A DNA stretch of 64,000 bases from Symsagittifera roscoffensis (lineage: Eukaryota > Xenacoelomorpha > Acoela > Convolutidae): positions 35,479,966 to 35,543,965 of the forward strand of contig NC_087067.1 of NCBI RefSeq assembly GCF_963678635.1, read 5' to 3'. Under the pieces are notes generated by a model. The model was not told where the DNA came from. It made no database searches and saw only the letters and a list, made by a program, of their open reading frames with translations. Shown here in pieces: positions 23,633 through 34,786 of the stretch. The first letter of the stretch is position 1. Every line of letters starts with the position of its first letter. The position numbers and the translations under genes are program-made.

Positions 23633-24039
23633 GAAAATTAAAAGCAACGTATTTATGTTTCCCTTTTTCATTTTTTTAATGCAATTGATGTTTTGTAAAA
23701 TAAATTTTTTTTTGAAAACAGTAACTATAACAAGTTTTTTCTCACGAACGTGTTGTCAATGGTAGGTGCTGCAGTATCAGTTCAACGGACACCGCCTTGG
23801 ACTTTCACCCATTGACTATTTTGCCAAATTGACAAATTTCTCATTATATGAGAAAAAATTGATCTACATAAAAGTAAGTTGATCTACATGAATGTAAGAT
23901 GTACCTAAAACATAACTTTGCACGACTGGTCGAAATATGATCAGAACGAATTCGGTCGAACAGCGAATTTTTCCAGACCGAAAATACCAACCTGATTTCG
24001 GCCTGATGGTCGAAGCATCACACTGAACTTCAGTCTTAT

Positions 24040-24655
24040 GGTCGAACTAGGGTCGAATTAGAGTCGAATCAGTGTCGAACTAGAGTTGAATCAGGGTCGA
24101 ACTGCAGTCGAATCAGGGTCGATCAAGAGTCGAATCAGGTTCGAACGAGAGTTGAATTAGAGTCGAACGAGAGTTGAATCAGGGTCGAACTAGAGTCGAA
24201 TCAGGGTCGAGCGAGAGTTGAATCAGTGTCGAACTAGAGTCAAATCAGGGTCGAACAAGAGTCGAATCAGGAACGAACGAGAGTTGAATAGAGTCGAACA
24301 AGGGTCGAACTGGAGTCGAATCAGGGTCGAACTAGGGTCGAATTAGAGTCGAATCAGGGTCGAACTAAAGTTGAATTAGAGTCGAATCAGGGTCGAACTA
24401 GAGTCGAATCAGGGTCGAACTGGAGTCGAATCAGGGTCGAACTATAGTCGAATCAGGGTCGAACTGAAGTCGAATCAGGGTCGACCTAGAAACTAATATG
24501 GGTCGAACTAGAGTCGATTCAGGGTCGAACTGGAGTGGCATTAGGGTCGAACTAGAGTCGAATCAGGGTCGAACTAAGTTCGAATCAGGGTCGAATCACG
24601 CTGGAGTTAGGGTCGAGCCATGATCGAATCCGACTCGAGTTAGGGTCAAATTAGA
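24040..24655. repeat. TCGA minisatellite, array 6 (longest)
   Basis: About 27 units, including the same ordered variants as arrays 1 and 5, then additional units. It ends in the ACGCTGG...AATCAAAAGCCGG junction to module S4. Confidence 0.9.
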
Positions 24656-24870
24656 ATCAAAAGCCGGCAAGTATTTGCTATATTTGAGAAACCTTGAAAA
24701 AGTATGATTAACGTTAAAAAAAGATTCGCGGGCTTGGTAAGTTTTTGCCAAAGAATCTTGGAAGATAGAATCCTGAAGAAAAACAAAAAAGCATAGATTT
24801 TGTTAATCGATTTTTGACGATGCGAAGAAGGGAGATTTCACTTACTAGAGTTTCCAAAATTTCAAAAAAA

Positions 24871-25290
24871 TTTCGGCCTTCTTATTGAAGATGAATGTAA
24901 GTTTTGAGTTTTCTAAATCACTAGCAAAGTCTCAATACATGTTATAATTGTTATTAACGTTGATTAAAATTTAAATATTGGCTCAGAAGAAAAAATTATT
25001 CTCGTTTTAATTCATTTGTATCAAAATGAGAATGAGAACTAGAGAATGAGAATGAGAACGTGCGCAGATCAGACTTAGGAATCTTTTCGTGGCCCTGCAA
25101 AAACTGCTTATTATTTTAGTTTCATATATGCAAATAGATGATAAGTTTCATATGACAACCTATTTATTTGTATGGAATTATATGACAATCTCATTTTGAT
25201 TGCATCGAATGGCATACTAGAAGCCATTTTCTTGTATGGAAGCGAACCCAGGAATCAACAAAGAGTATAAGGTAAATGGGTAAATGGTAA
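24871..25290. other. No gene; short simple repeat
   Basis: AT-rich with a short GAATGAGAAC-type direct repeat near 25026-25060. Nothing else is recognisable. Confidence 0.4.
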
Positions 25291-25297
25291 AAGCTAG

Positions 25298-25639
25298 AAA
25301 AAATGTCACAAGTCGAGTTGGAACTATTCAAACATTTGTTTTCCCTTTTCTAATAATTTTTATGAGTTTAAGGCACGATATGATTGCACTGTGGACCGAA
25401 ACATTATTGTAGGACTGGGCTTTGGAAGAAGCAAAAAATTTAACCGTGGCGGGATTATAAAGCCTAATAAAGGGTATCGAATAGTGTCAAGACTCCCTCC
25501 AGACTTACAAAGGAAGCACAATGTCGTTGAAATGTACCCTTTTCCTTACAACAATACTGGAACATACCTGACGTTTAGTTTTTTCAGACGAAAATTCATA
25601 TGCATTGATCAGCCTTGGATTTGTAGATACTTTCCCTGA
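25298..25639 (+). CDS. Unrecognised cysteine-containing ORF
   Basis: An open frame of about 113 codons extends from a TAG at 25295 to the stop just after 25636. It has no ATG near its start. The peptide has several Cys and Trp, a RYDCTVDRNIIVGLGFGRSK stretch, a Lys/Gly-rich GGIIKPNKGYR block and an aromatic/Pro MYPFPYNN block. The composition looks coding, and the lack of ATG suggests an exon. No family is recognised. A donor-like GACGTTTAG follows the TGTYLT block, so the real exon may end there. Confidence 0.3.
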   Translation, partial: KKCHKSSWNYSNICFPFSNNFYEFKARYDCTVDRNIIVGLGFGRSKKFNRGGIIKPNKGYRIVSRLPPDLQRKHNVVEMYPFPYNNTGTYLTFSFFRRKFICIDQPWICRYFP

Positions 25640-25784
25640 ATCAAACTTCTTCAATCATTCCTATTAAAACTGTTGCGAACTATTGAAGTTTCATGCCCTT
25701 ACTTATAAAATAATATGATTCTCAGGAGGTTCAAACTCTGCAACTTCTCATGTAATTCAACGTGGACTTTTTACAATGCAAAAC

Positions 25785-25789
25785 AGCTT
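25785..25789. repeat. Target site duplication AGCTT (left)
   Basis: AGCTT directly before the left LTR matches AGCTT at 32926-32930 directly after the right LTR. A 5-bp duplication is typical of Ty3/gypsy insertion. Confidence 0.75.
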
Positions 25790-26092
25790 TGTGGTAAAGT
25801 GAAGTGTAACTTTACTCGTAAATGAAAATGATAGGTTTCAATACTTTAATTAAACTTGAAATTGTGTTTTGTTTTAACTTCATCTGCGGTTCTGTGAACC
25901 AGCTTTTTAAAACGTAACTAGGTACGCAAAGCTTAACAACTAAAATTGCAGAATCTACGCAGCGATCAACACTGCATGACCTTGGCCATTACATAACAAC
26001 AATATATAATTATCGATACCAATAAGCAATCCAAGGTTAGTGTGCAGCAAAAGTTACTTGGGTACTGCACATGCAGTATGTGCTGTACCACA
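25790..26092 (-). repeat. Gypsy 3' LTR
   Basis: Begins TGTGGTA and ends TACCACA in the plus-strand view, an inverted TG/CA end. It matches 32624-32925. Confidence 0.85.
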
Positions 26093-26209
26093 CTCCCCTC
26101 GGACTAACAAAAACTTTAAATAGTATACAAATTTAGATAGTTATGAGTTTTGGTACTCAGTTTAATTGGTTTAAACAGTTATGAGTTTATATGATTTTCC
26201 TTTCTAATT

Positions 26210-26941
26210 TTACTCTTCTCGACTCTGATTTACTGTCTCGCTTTCCTCCACATATAATGGTACTTGCCATTCCGCGTTCCACGTCTTTGAGATATCTAGT
26301 GACTCACTTCCGAATTTCCGCCGAAATAAATGCTTTTCCAATAATCCCAACTTTGTCTCAATCGGCCTACTGACATCTGGTTTTAGTGTTGCTAATCTGA
26401 CTCTGTATGCCTCTAGCGCCGCTTTGTTAACATCGGCTATGTCTTGATTGGTCGTAATTACCTTAATTGAGTGTGTCAATGGATTTCCGAAACGAATTGG
26501 TCCCTTGTTTTTCGTTTGCCTTCCGCTCCGTCTGATTGGTACTTCAGTCTCGCCTGATTCATCTGAAAAACCTGGAGGTGCGTTGCTTCTTTCATCCTCG
26601 CTTCCATCCGCATTCTTCAGGATTGCTTCTGCCTCTCTCTGGACTCCCCTTGTTAAAACCTGGTCCGCCAGCAGATTGCAATCTTCCGTAACTAGGTCCC
26701 GGCTTTTAAGAGTCTCTAATATCTTCTCTGCTGAGGTATTCCGAGTGACCTCTTTACTCTTGTCCTTCAACTCTTTTCTCGGAGTTGATGTGTCGAGACT
26801 CCGGGCCTTTTCGGGAGAAGACATGTTATTTGACATGTCTGCTGTTGTTGCAGCTTTTTGTTTTCTAGTCTCTTGACCTGTAGGTTTTTTCTCTTTCTTT
26901 CCAGCACCTTTCGATTCCACACTCTCTTTAATTCCCGACAC
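26210..26941 (-). pseudogene. Gypsy post-integrase domain
   Basis: A long, mostly polar region with an N-terminal Lys/Glu-rich part and a RRSGRQTKNKGPIRFG-like stretch near its middle, then a helical tail. RRS-R-rich motifs of this kind follow the integrase in many gypsy elements. It forms part of the fossil element. Confidence 0.6.
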
Positions 26942-27579
26942 TGGACCGACATTGTTGGGCTTAGCTCTCCTTACAGCTAGATTAAGCCCCCATTCACCTA
27001 CACTTCTTTTGACGTTACATTCTGTTGACTATTCTGATAAAGCTCCACTGTATTGTCCAAGTTCAAACGTTGTTGTATCTCCGGCATTTCGTCAAAATCA
27101 TTAGTCCTTTTCTTTGAACCCCCTTCCTTTTTCTTCGACTTTGATCTAGGCTCGTCTGCATGTGAACTTCGTCTGAAATGTTCTTTTTTCGGGCTTTTAT
27201 CTCTCGTGTCGTTAGTATCGATTTTCGCTCAGACAATTTCGTTTTTTCTATACACTGCTCCTGCAGCTGTTTTAACTTTGTGTGGGGTTTCTGAAAAAAC
27301 TTTCCCTTTTAATGGATTAGTCAAAGCTTTTCCACTTTTCCAATTTTCATCTTTTCTCAGGAGATTAGTACTTGGCTCTAACTCCTCAGGTTATCTTCAA
27401 AAAACCCGTATTCCCACGAATACAATAACTCTTTCCGTAACTCTGGTTAATCGTACTCGTTTCGTCTACTATTCTTCTAATGTCATTCGCCGACGTATCT
27501 CTTCTTGTCGTGTTCCAACGGGCATTCGCCTCCAGTAGTGTCCTCAAAGCTTTTGCCCGGTCTCTATTTTTAGCCAATT

Positions 27580-28609
27580 CTACCTCGACTTTGAACTTGG
27601 GACTGACGTCTCTGCTGTCTTGGCCTTTTTCACAATTTTCACATGTTCCCGCGACTGATCGATCCTCCGTTTTAGCTGCGATGCTGTGAGTGCTGAGCGT
27701 TCCAGATGTTCCTTATCTAAATGATCAGAATTTTTAATGAATTTATCCCTTAGTATCTTGAATTCCGTTTTTGGAAGGCGTCCGAAGTGTGCCTCGAATG
27801 GCGAACATTTAATCGATTTCTGTTTACTCCATCTAAGGTCTCTAATTATCGTGCTAAGAGCAAGTTTTATTGATGTGTTGTTTTCATCCAATAACATGAC
27901 TCGTAGTCTCCGTTTTATTGTTTGAATAGTTCGTTCAACAAGCCCGCATCCCCGGTGGTAGATTTTTGTTCGATATTATTTTCAGAACAGAACCTTTTCA
28001 TTGTTTTTCCTTTAAATCCTGAGAATTGATCGGTTCTTTTTGATTCAGGTATTCCGTGTGTATCAATATAAGTACGCAGAAATTTCACTGATGACTTTCC
28101 CCCGGTTGATTTTGTTATTTTTACTGATGGAAATTTTGAGTATCTATCTATGGCCGTAATGAAGTACATTTTTTCCCCTTCTTGTCTTCTAAAGGGCCGG
28201 CATAATCTAATTGTAGCTCTTGCCCCGGCTGCGTGAGCAGTGGGAGAGGTTTTGACTCATTTTTTGGTATAATATGTTTAACATTCTTACCATAGCGAGT
28301 ACAACTACGACATTCTCCTGCCAAATTCACAATGCTTTTTGGCATGTGTGGCCACCACAGGTACTTTGACACATCTAACGTCGCTTCTTGTCCTGGGTGG
28401 CCTCGATGAAATCGTTTAAGTACTGCAGGGCGTAGTTGTCCCGGAACAGCATGTCTCCCATCTACTATTATACAGTCGTCTACTACAGCCATCTGATGCC
28501 AGATTGAGTTTGTGTAAGGTCCCATCAGTTCAAATGAATGGCGATCTTTCCGTTCTATCACTCTCTTAAGACGATCTATCCACGTGTCCTCCTTGGTTAA
28601 CTCAGCCAA
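27580..28609 (-). pseudogene. Gypsy integrase region
   Basis: The region contains an HHCC-type zinc-binding stretch (HRGHPGQEAT-like, then CRSCTRYG-like), a core beginning with QLDYAGP-like, an AIDRYSKFP-like second strand, and a downstream SPFEAHFGR-like motif. These mark a gypsy integrase core and its downstream region. It is broken. It lies between the RT/RNase H and post-integrase regions, as expected. Confidence 0.75.
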
Positions 28610-29659
28610 TAAATTTCGGTCAAACAGCTTCGATAAGTTGTTCAGATTATTGTCCTCTACTTCTTCTGCTAGTCTGAATTCTTCCTTTCTGGACTTTCGA
28701 ACACTCTACTGCCCCCAACTAGACTGACCTCCGGGCTTGAGATGGAGCTGTCTTCCGTAAGGTCTACCTCGATAATCTTTCGATTGATTCCTCCTGAGCT
28801 GTCTTCCTGTGGGCTGAGCATATTGGTTGATGCTTCCAATTCCAGCAAGCTTCCCGGGATTACTCTATCATCCCGCTCGGATCCTACTAGATCCCAAAAC
28901 GAAATCAGTCTTTGTGGCTTTGCTTGTTTAGTCTCTAAATGTGTCGGTGTTGACGTCGATTGACCCAAATCCCTTCTTCGATTAATCATGTTCATCTTTC
29001 TTTTTTCTATTCGACCTGTGGCGTATCATCCTCCGAGCTGTCGGAATCTTGTCCTCGATGCACTGTCCTTGGCTCCTGTATGTTGGTTCGGTCACTTGTT
29101 CTAACAGCTGGTCTCTATTTCTATCCCGTTCCACTATTTTGACTGTCTTTTTCGGCTTTTCCTCCATTCTGCTGCTCGATTATAAATATACTTTTTTACT
29201 GATTTTGTCAACCGACTGTTTGCAATGAGAAATTTTACATAAACTGTTCTGCTCCAACTTTGAAAGACTTGAATTTGGACCGTTTTTGTTCCGGTTGAGC
29301 CGTGTTCGTTTTTGGACAGAACGGTTGCAATAGCAACTATGAGATGACTTATCTTTCAATTCATTCAATGTGTCTCCCAATCCAGAATGTTCTAGAATAT
29401 TGTCATTCTGTATTTCTTTTGCTGTATCATTTAACCGACTGTCTAAGCAGTCGAGTGTTTTATGAAAACCTTCAATCGATGCCACAACGAATTTTCCATC
29501 TAAAAAGACTCTGGCCACGGCTCCCCGTTTGGTTCTCTTGACATATAATCCACAATCCCCATGTTTTTACCTGGTATATGTACTACCTTAAATTGGTAAG
29601 GTAATAAACTATCCACCCATCTAGTAAGTCGGGATTGGTACGTTTTGCTAGATTTGTAT

Positions 29660-31359
29660 TCACCTAAGAATGATGTAAGAGCCTTTATCGTCTGTAGCCA
29701 GAATGAATTTTTTACCCAGTAGGTAGTGTTTGAATCTATCTACCGCCCAAACTACTGCGAGCAGTTGTAATTCGTTGGTCGAATACCTCTTTTCTTGAAC
29801 GTTTAGATATCGTGACGCGAACGCAATAGGTACCCATACGTTATCTTCCGTTTCTTGTTCTAACGTTGCTCCGAGACCGCTATGGCTGGCAGCACTTTTT
29901 ACCCGAGTATCCTTTTTTAGGATCATAGTAATGGATTTGTGCTATTCCTGCCACCGCTGTTTTTATCTCTTCAAAAATCCTCGAGTGTTCTTCCCCCACT
30001 CGAATTTTTTACAGGTAATTTAACATTCTTCATCTTCTTTTTCTCATTTTCTTCCCGTAATAATGGTCTAAGATTGTCAGTTAAACTCGCAGGGATAAGT
30101 ACAGAAAGATGATTAATACTATCCATAAATGATCTTAATTGTTTTAAAGATTTTGGGTGTTGCTATTTTAGAATTGCCTCTGTTTTAGTGATTTTTGGTG
30201 TTGTGCCCCCTGACGTAAGTTTGTGACCTAGCCAGTTCACCTCTGATTGAAAAAATGCATATTTTTCTAATTTTAACGCTGGGTTCTCATTGTCCAATTT
30301 CTTCAAAACATCTGTTACTAACTGTTCATGTTCATGTTCATCTCCCTTAGATACAATTAAAATGTTATCCAGGAAACTGAAGGTATTTTTTGCATGATTC
30401 AATATTCGATCCATAGCTTTTTGAAATTCTGCAGGCATGTCTGCTAATCCAAAAAACCCGGTTAAAAACCTATATGTTCCTGTAGACTGTCCAGCCACTA
30501 TGTGGAAATTACACTGCTTAGCTGTATCTGCATTCAATTTAGTCTGACTATAGGCATATTTCAAATCCAAGACAGTGAAATACAACAAGCCGACTGTATA
30601 AGCAGTTACTATCTGACTGACTCCATCCAGTAATTCATCCACGTTCGGCATCTGATATTTGTTTTTATACAGTTGCCTATTTATGGGTTTTGCATCTAGC
30701 GCTAACTTAATGGAATCATCTTTTTTCACAGTAATAACTATCGGAGCAATGAAACAGTCAGTCGTGCATTTGACCAATTTTGTTATATGACCCTTCGATA
30801 ACAGTTTCGATAATTCAGCTTGCACTTTGTCTTGTATATGACTAGGGATACTCCTACCTTTTTCCTGAATGGGACATTGTGGGTATTTGAATTTTGCGTT
30901 CACCTCATGGTTTTTTGATTCCCCTTTTCGGTCAAATAGGGACGGGAATTTTTTGTAAAACTGATTTTTCCTACCTTCCGGCTGCTCACACAGTAACACG
31001 TCAAACCTGGATTTTTGTGTTGGTGCAGACTTCTGTGTTGTTTGTATTTCCAGTTTTCCTTGCAAATCTAAGCCTAGAATACATCTTGCTCGACGTTCTG
31101 TAACCAAGAACGTTGATTCCGTCACTTCCCACCCTGCTGACCTAATACTAGTACATAATGCACCAAGTATTTGAATTTGTTGTTTGTTATAATCAACAAA
31201 TTGCGTCGACAGATTCAGTTTATCAGGTGGAATGAACTTTATCCTTGTAGCTCCCTCCATCAGTTGTTTAGCCGTTGTCCAATTCAGAAAAGATACTGGA
31301 CTTCCTGTGTCAATTGTCAAATTGATAATATGTGTATCGATTCTTACCAACGTTTTCAA
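29660..31359 (-). pseudogene. Gypsy protease, reverse transcriptase and RNase H region
   Basis: From the right it begins with a DTGSPVSFL aspartic protease motif. Next come the RT fingers/palm, with KLALDAKPIN-like, YQMPNVDELL-like and FTVLDLKYAYSQ-like stretches, a FGLADMPAEFQKAMD stretch, and a FLDNILIVSK block (the usual YLDD reads FLDN here). Last is an RNase H-like ATDDKGS stretch in the leftmost part. This order is diagnostic of Ty3/gypsy pol. It is part of the broken element. Confidence 0.82.
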
Positions 31360-32605
31360 AGATTTTTTTTGTGTGATCTTAGATCCCTTCCAATGTCGAT
31401 TTTTCGAACATCTTTTGTATCCAATCTCATCTCATCCCTTTCGATATCTGATATCAGTTTGTCAAAGTTTTCATCTGAAACCTGTAATTTTGGTTCCACC
31501 GCCATGATTTCAAACTCTTCACAGGAATCAAAACTACGAATTAAATTGCATTCTTCTTCTGAATTTTCTTCCGCAATTTCATTCACCTGATTCGATCTAC
31601 ACATTTTTGCGAAATGGATTGGCTTATTACAACTTTTACTTGATTTTCCCATTGCTGGACAAATTTTCAAATGTCCTTCGCCAAAGGTTCTACCACATCC
31701 TGTACATGTTTTTTTTTCAGCTCTGTTTTTATCTTTGTTATAGTTCCATTTCTTCTTGAATTGGTCTCGATTCGATTGTTTGTAATTCTGATTTTTGTTG
31801 CCAACTGCCATAATTGGTTCCTGTTTTATTTTAGTCTGCGGCTCAAAGAGTTTTCCTCCCATTGAACTTCCTACCACCAATTTTTGAAACGCTTGTGTCG
31901 TTTGATTACTTTGTTCAAATTTAATGCCCGTTTCAAAACTTCATCCGGTGTGAACGTTTCATAAGTCAATGTATCTTGCAGTGCAGTATTCTTCATTCGT
32001 AATATAAATAGATCTCTCGCCAATTCTTCCTCTAGGCCACCCAATTCGGCCGTAGCTACTTGGGCAGTTAAAGCGGCATGAAAAGACTCCAACGTCTCGT
32101 CAGATTCTTGTGTACTGGTGAATAATCTATATCTCTCGTACATAATGTTTTTCGTCTTTTTGAATGATACTTTAGCTAATCTACCATCTCTCTGAACTCA
32201 ATCTTTGAGATTTCGATGTGTGGATTTTTTGTACAAATTTTTTTTTCCTTCTATGCCTAATGCCAAAAATAGACGAGACGTAAGTCGCTTTTGAACTTCG
32301 TTATAGAACACATCATGTCCTACTTTCGGACCTCGTTCTCTTCTCTCTTCATTTTCGAGTATTACTCTGTCTCTTCGTAATCTATCCCTCGCCTCCCGAT
32401 CTGTAGTTGCCTGTACAGTTTCATGCTCTCCTGGAGTTTCTGGTCGAGGCACTGGCTCCTCAATTACTTCTTTTGGTTCTTCCAGATATATATCAGGATT
32501 CACACTTTCTTGGACTGTCACTGCTAACATGAATTGATCCAACCAAATTTTGAAATTCCACGGTAGATCCGAGCTAGCAGACGTCCAGAACACTGAGATA
32601 CCCAT
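31360..32605 (-). pseudogene. Gypsy gag region
   Basis: The region starts with a MGISVFWTSASSDLPWNF-like stretch about 20 bases inside the 5' LTR, followed by an acidic/proline-rich stretch and a capsid-like helical region (YERYRLFTSTQE-like, then ELARDLFILRMKN-like). It ends in a nucleocapsid-like zinc-binding stretch with repeated Cys and a His (CTGCGRTFGEGHLKICP-like). Broken, gypsy-type gag. Confidence 0.65.
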
Positions 32606-32623
32606 GTCTGTTCTGTTATCCTG

Positions 32624-32925
32624 TCTGCTAAAGTGAAGTGTTATTTTACTCGTAAAGGAAAATGATAGTTTTCAATACTTTAATTCAACTTGAAAGTGTG
32701 TTTGTTTCAACTTCATCTGCGGTTCTGTGAAACAGCTTTTTAAAACGTAACTCGGTACGCAAAGCTTAACAACTAAAATTGCAGAATCTACGCAGCGATC
32801 AACACTGCATGACCTTGGCCATTACATAACAACAATATATAATTATCGATACCAATAAGCAATCCAAGGTTAGTGTGCAGCAGATGTTACTTGGTTACTG
32901 CACATGCAGTATGTGCTGTACCACA
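32624..32925 (-). repeat. Gypsy 5' LTR
   Basis: The counterpart of 25790-26092, with about 5 percent divergence by eye. Its outer end is TACCACA followed by the AGCTT duplication. Confidence 0.85.
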
Positions 32926-34786
32926 AGCTTAGACAAATCGAAAATAACAGATCGGATTTGATTGGAAACTGTAATCTATTAATTTACCTGAAAATAATTT
33001 TCTAGAGATAACTGTTTTTGGATATCATTACAACCCCTGCATCTTCGAAGCTTTTATTTTAAAATCTTTTAAAAAAATGCTGTGCCTGGTGTATCAAAAA
33101 AAATGTTCATGCAGCAGACCTAGTTTATCATTTAATCAAAGACATACAAGCAACCCAAATACAAGATTTAAAAGCCAATGTAACTCATGGCAAATGCCCA
33201 GCCTCAAAAAGATTACTAAACTTTTCATTGTATTAAATAAAAAAACCTTTAGTTTTTCTGACGCCATCTAGTTACAGATCTTCGACATTTTCGCCGGGAA
33301 AGTCAACTTTGTGCTTATTCAGTACAGCGTTGAAGTAGATGATTTGAACAATAAACCAACCACTGAGTTAGATACCAATTTCAAATTATCAAACAAGTAA
33401 TTTTGAGCCTCAATTCAAAAAACCAACTAATTTTAAAAGCAATTGGCAAGCATCGTCAGTTTGGTCATTGGTTATTACCATTATTCTATCATAAAAAGTT
33501 CTGATAGCATATTGAATCGTCCCCAAAAAAACTTCCAAAAGCCAGTGAAAGTCGTAGTCAGAAATATTAAAAAAAAACCATATTTTTCTTGCGAACAGTT
33601 TTTTTAGTCTTAAAACTGTTTCAAAAATTTCATGACTTTTCTCAAAAGAACCTAAATCTGACCGATTAAAAAATAACTAAAGTGACAGCTTTTAAAAATA
33701 AATGATCAAACTGCAAGTAGACATATAAATGATCTCACACAAGTGCAAATAACCTACGAGTCTCCCTTGATTGAAGCCAAGGACCAATTAAATTAATCAA
33801 ACAATCCTCAACTAAATTTTTATATATCTATACATATAACGCAAAATAAATTTGTGGTTGTGTGTATCTAAATGCCTCCAAAGATACTAAGTGTACAAAT
33901 GTGAAAATTTTTAAAACTTTTTAAAACGTAACTCGGTACGCAAAGCTTAACAACTAAAATTGCAGAATCTACGCAGCGATCAACACTGCATGACCTTGGC
34001 CATTACATAACAACAATATATAATTATCGATACCAATAAGCAATCCAAGGTTAGTGTGCAGCAGATGTTACTTGGTTACTGCACATGCAGTATGTGCTGT
34101 ACCACAAGCTTAGACAAATCGAAAATAACAGATCGGATTTGATTGGAAACTGTAATCTATTAATTTACCTGAAAATAATTTTCTAGAGATAACTGTTTTT
34201 GGATATCATTACAACCCCTGCATCTTCGAAGCTTTTATTTTAAAATCTTTTAAAAAAATGCTGTGCCTGGTGTATTGTGCCTGGTGTAGATACTAAGTGT
34301 ACAAATGTGAAAATTTTTAAAACTTTTTAAAACGTAACTCGGTACGCAAAGCTTAACAACTAAAATTGCAGAATCTACGCAGCGATCAACACTGCATGAC
34401 CTTGGCCATTACATAACAACAATATAACGTAGTCAGAAATATTAAAAAAAAACCATATTTTTCTTGCGAACAGTTTTTTTAGTCTTAAAACTGTTTCAAA
34501 AATTTCATGACTTTTCTCAAAAGAACCTAAATCTGACCGATTAAAAAATAACTAAAGTGACAGCTTTTAAAAATAAATGATCAAACTGCAAGTAGACATA
34601 TAAATGATCTCACACAAGTGCAAATAACCTACGAGTCTCCCTTGATTGAAGCCAAGGACCAATTAAATTAATCAAACAATCCTCAACTAAATTTTTATAT
34701 ATCTATACATATAACGCAAAATAAATTTGTGGTTGTGTGTATCTAAATGCCTCCAAAGATACTAAGTGTACAAATGTGAAAATTTT
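32926..34786. repeat. Segmental copies of LTR, flank and neighbouring block
   Basis: Part of the LTR plus its outer flank (32736-33094) is repeated at 33917-34275, and a shorter LTR piece recurs at 34322-34425. A different block (33553-33910) recurs at 34428-34786. A short TGTGCCTGGTGTA word is duplicated at a junction (34276-34288). Because the copies include both LTR and flank, the rearrangement came after the insertion. Confidence 0.9.

Larger units (their letters stand above)
15368..24870. repeat. Complex macrosatellite of six modules
   Basis: A 9.5-kb block is built from six repeated modules: S1 (starts CTCAAAACATAATAAG), M (a hAT-like MITE), S2, S3 (exon-like block), ms (TCGA minisatellite) and S4 (contains GATTAACGTTAAAAAAA). 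A seventh, alternative module X (about 430 bp) can replace S4-S1-M-S2. The order is S1-M-S2-S3-ms-S4, S1-M-S2-S3-ms-X, S3-ms-S4, S1-M-S2(part)-S3(tail)-ms-X, S3-ms-X, S3-ms-S4. Copies are highly similar, so the array is recent or is being homogenised. A long unit of about 2.4-2.9 kb and a short unit of about 1.26 kb are interleaved. Confidence 0.92.
25790..32925 (-). mobile_element. Ty3/gypsy LTR retrotransposon, broken
   Basis: A 7.1-kb element on the minus strand with two LTRs of about 300 bp, a 5-bp target duplication and, in order from the right end, gag-like, zinc-knuckle, protease/reverse transcriptase, RNase H, integrase and a post-integrase basic/acidic region. This is the Ty3/gypsy order. 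The LTRs differ at roughly 14 of 300 positions by eye, suggesting a moderately old insertion. The coding region is broken in several places, so it is a fossil. No primer-binding site could be assigned next to the 5' LTR. Confidence 0.88.

Noticed and set aside
16936-24655. CRISPR array suggested by the regular repeats
   Set aside because: Units are contiguous 11/22-bp degenerate repeats with no unique spacers, in eukaryotic DNA; this is a minisatellite.
26448-26876. Plus-strand 142-codon frame
   Set aside because: It mirrors the minus-strand gypsy post-integrase region and has no family of its own.
27053-27538. Plus-strand 161-codon frame
   Set aside because: Low-complexity antisense of the gypsy element, with no recognisable domain.
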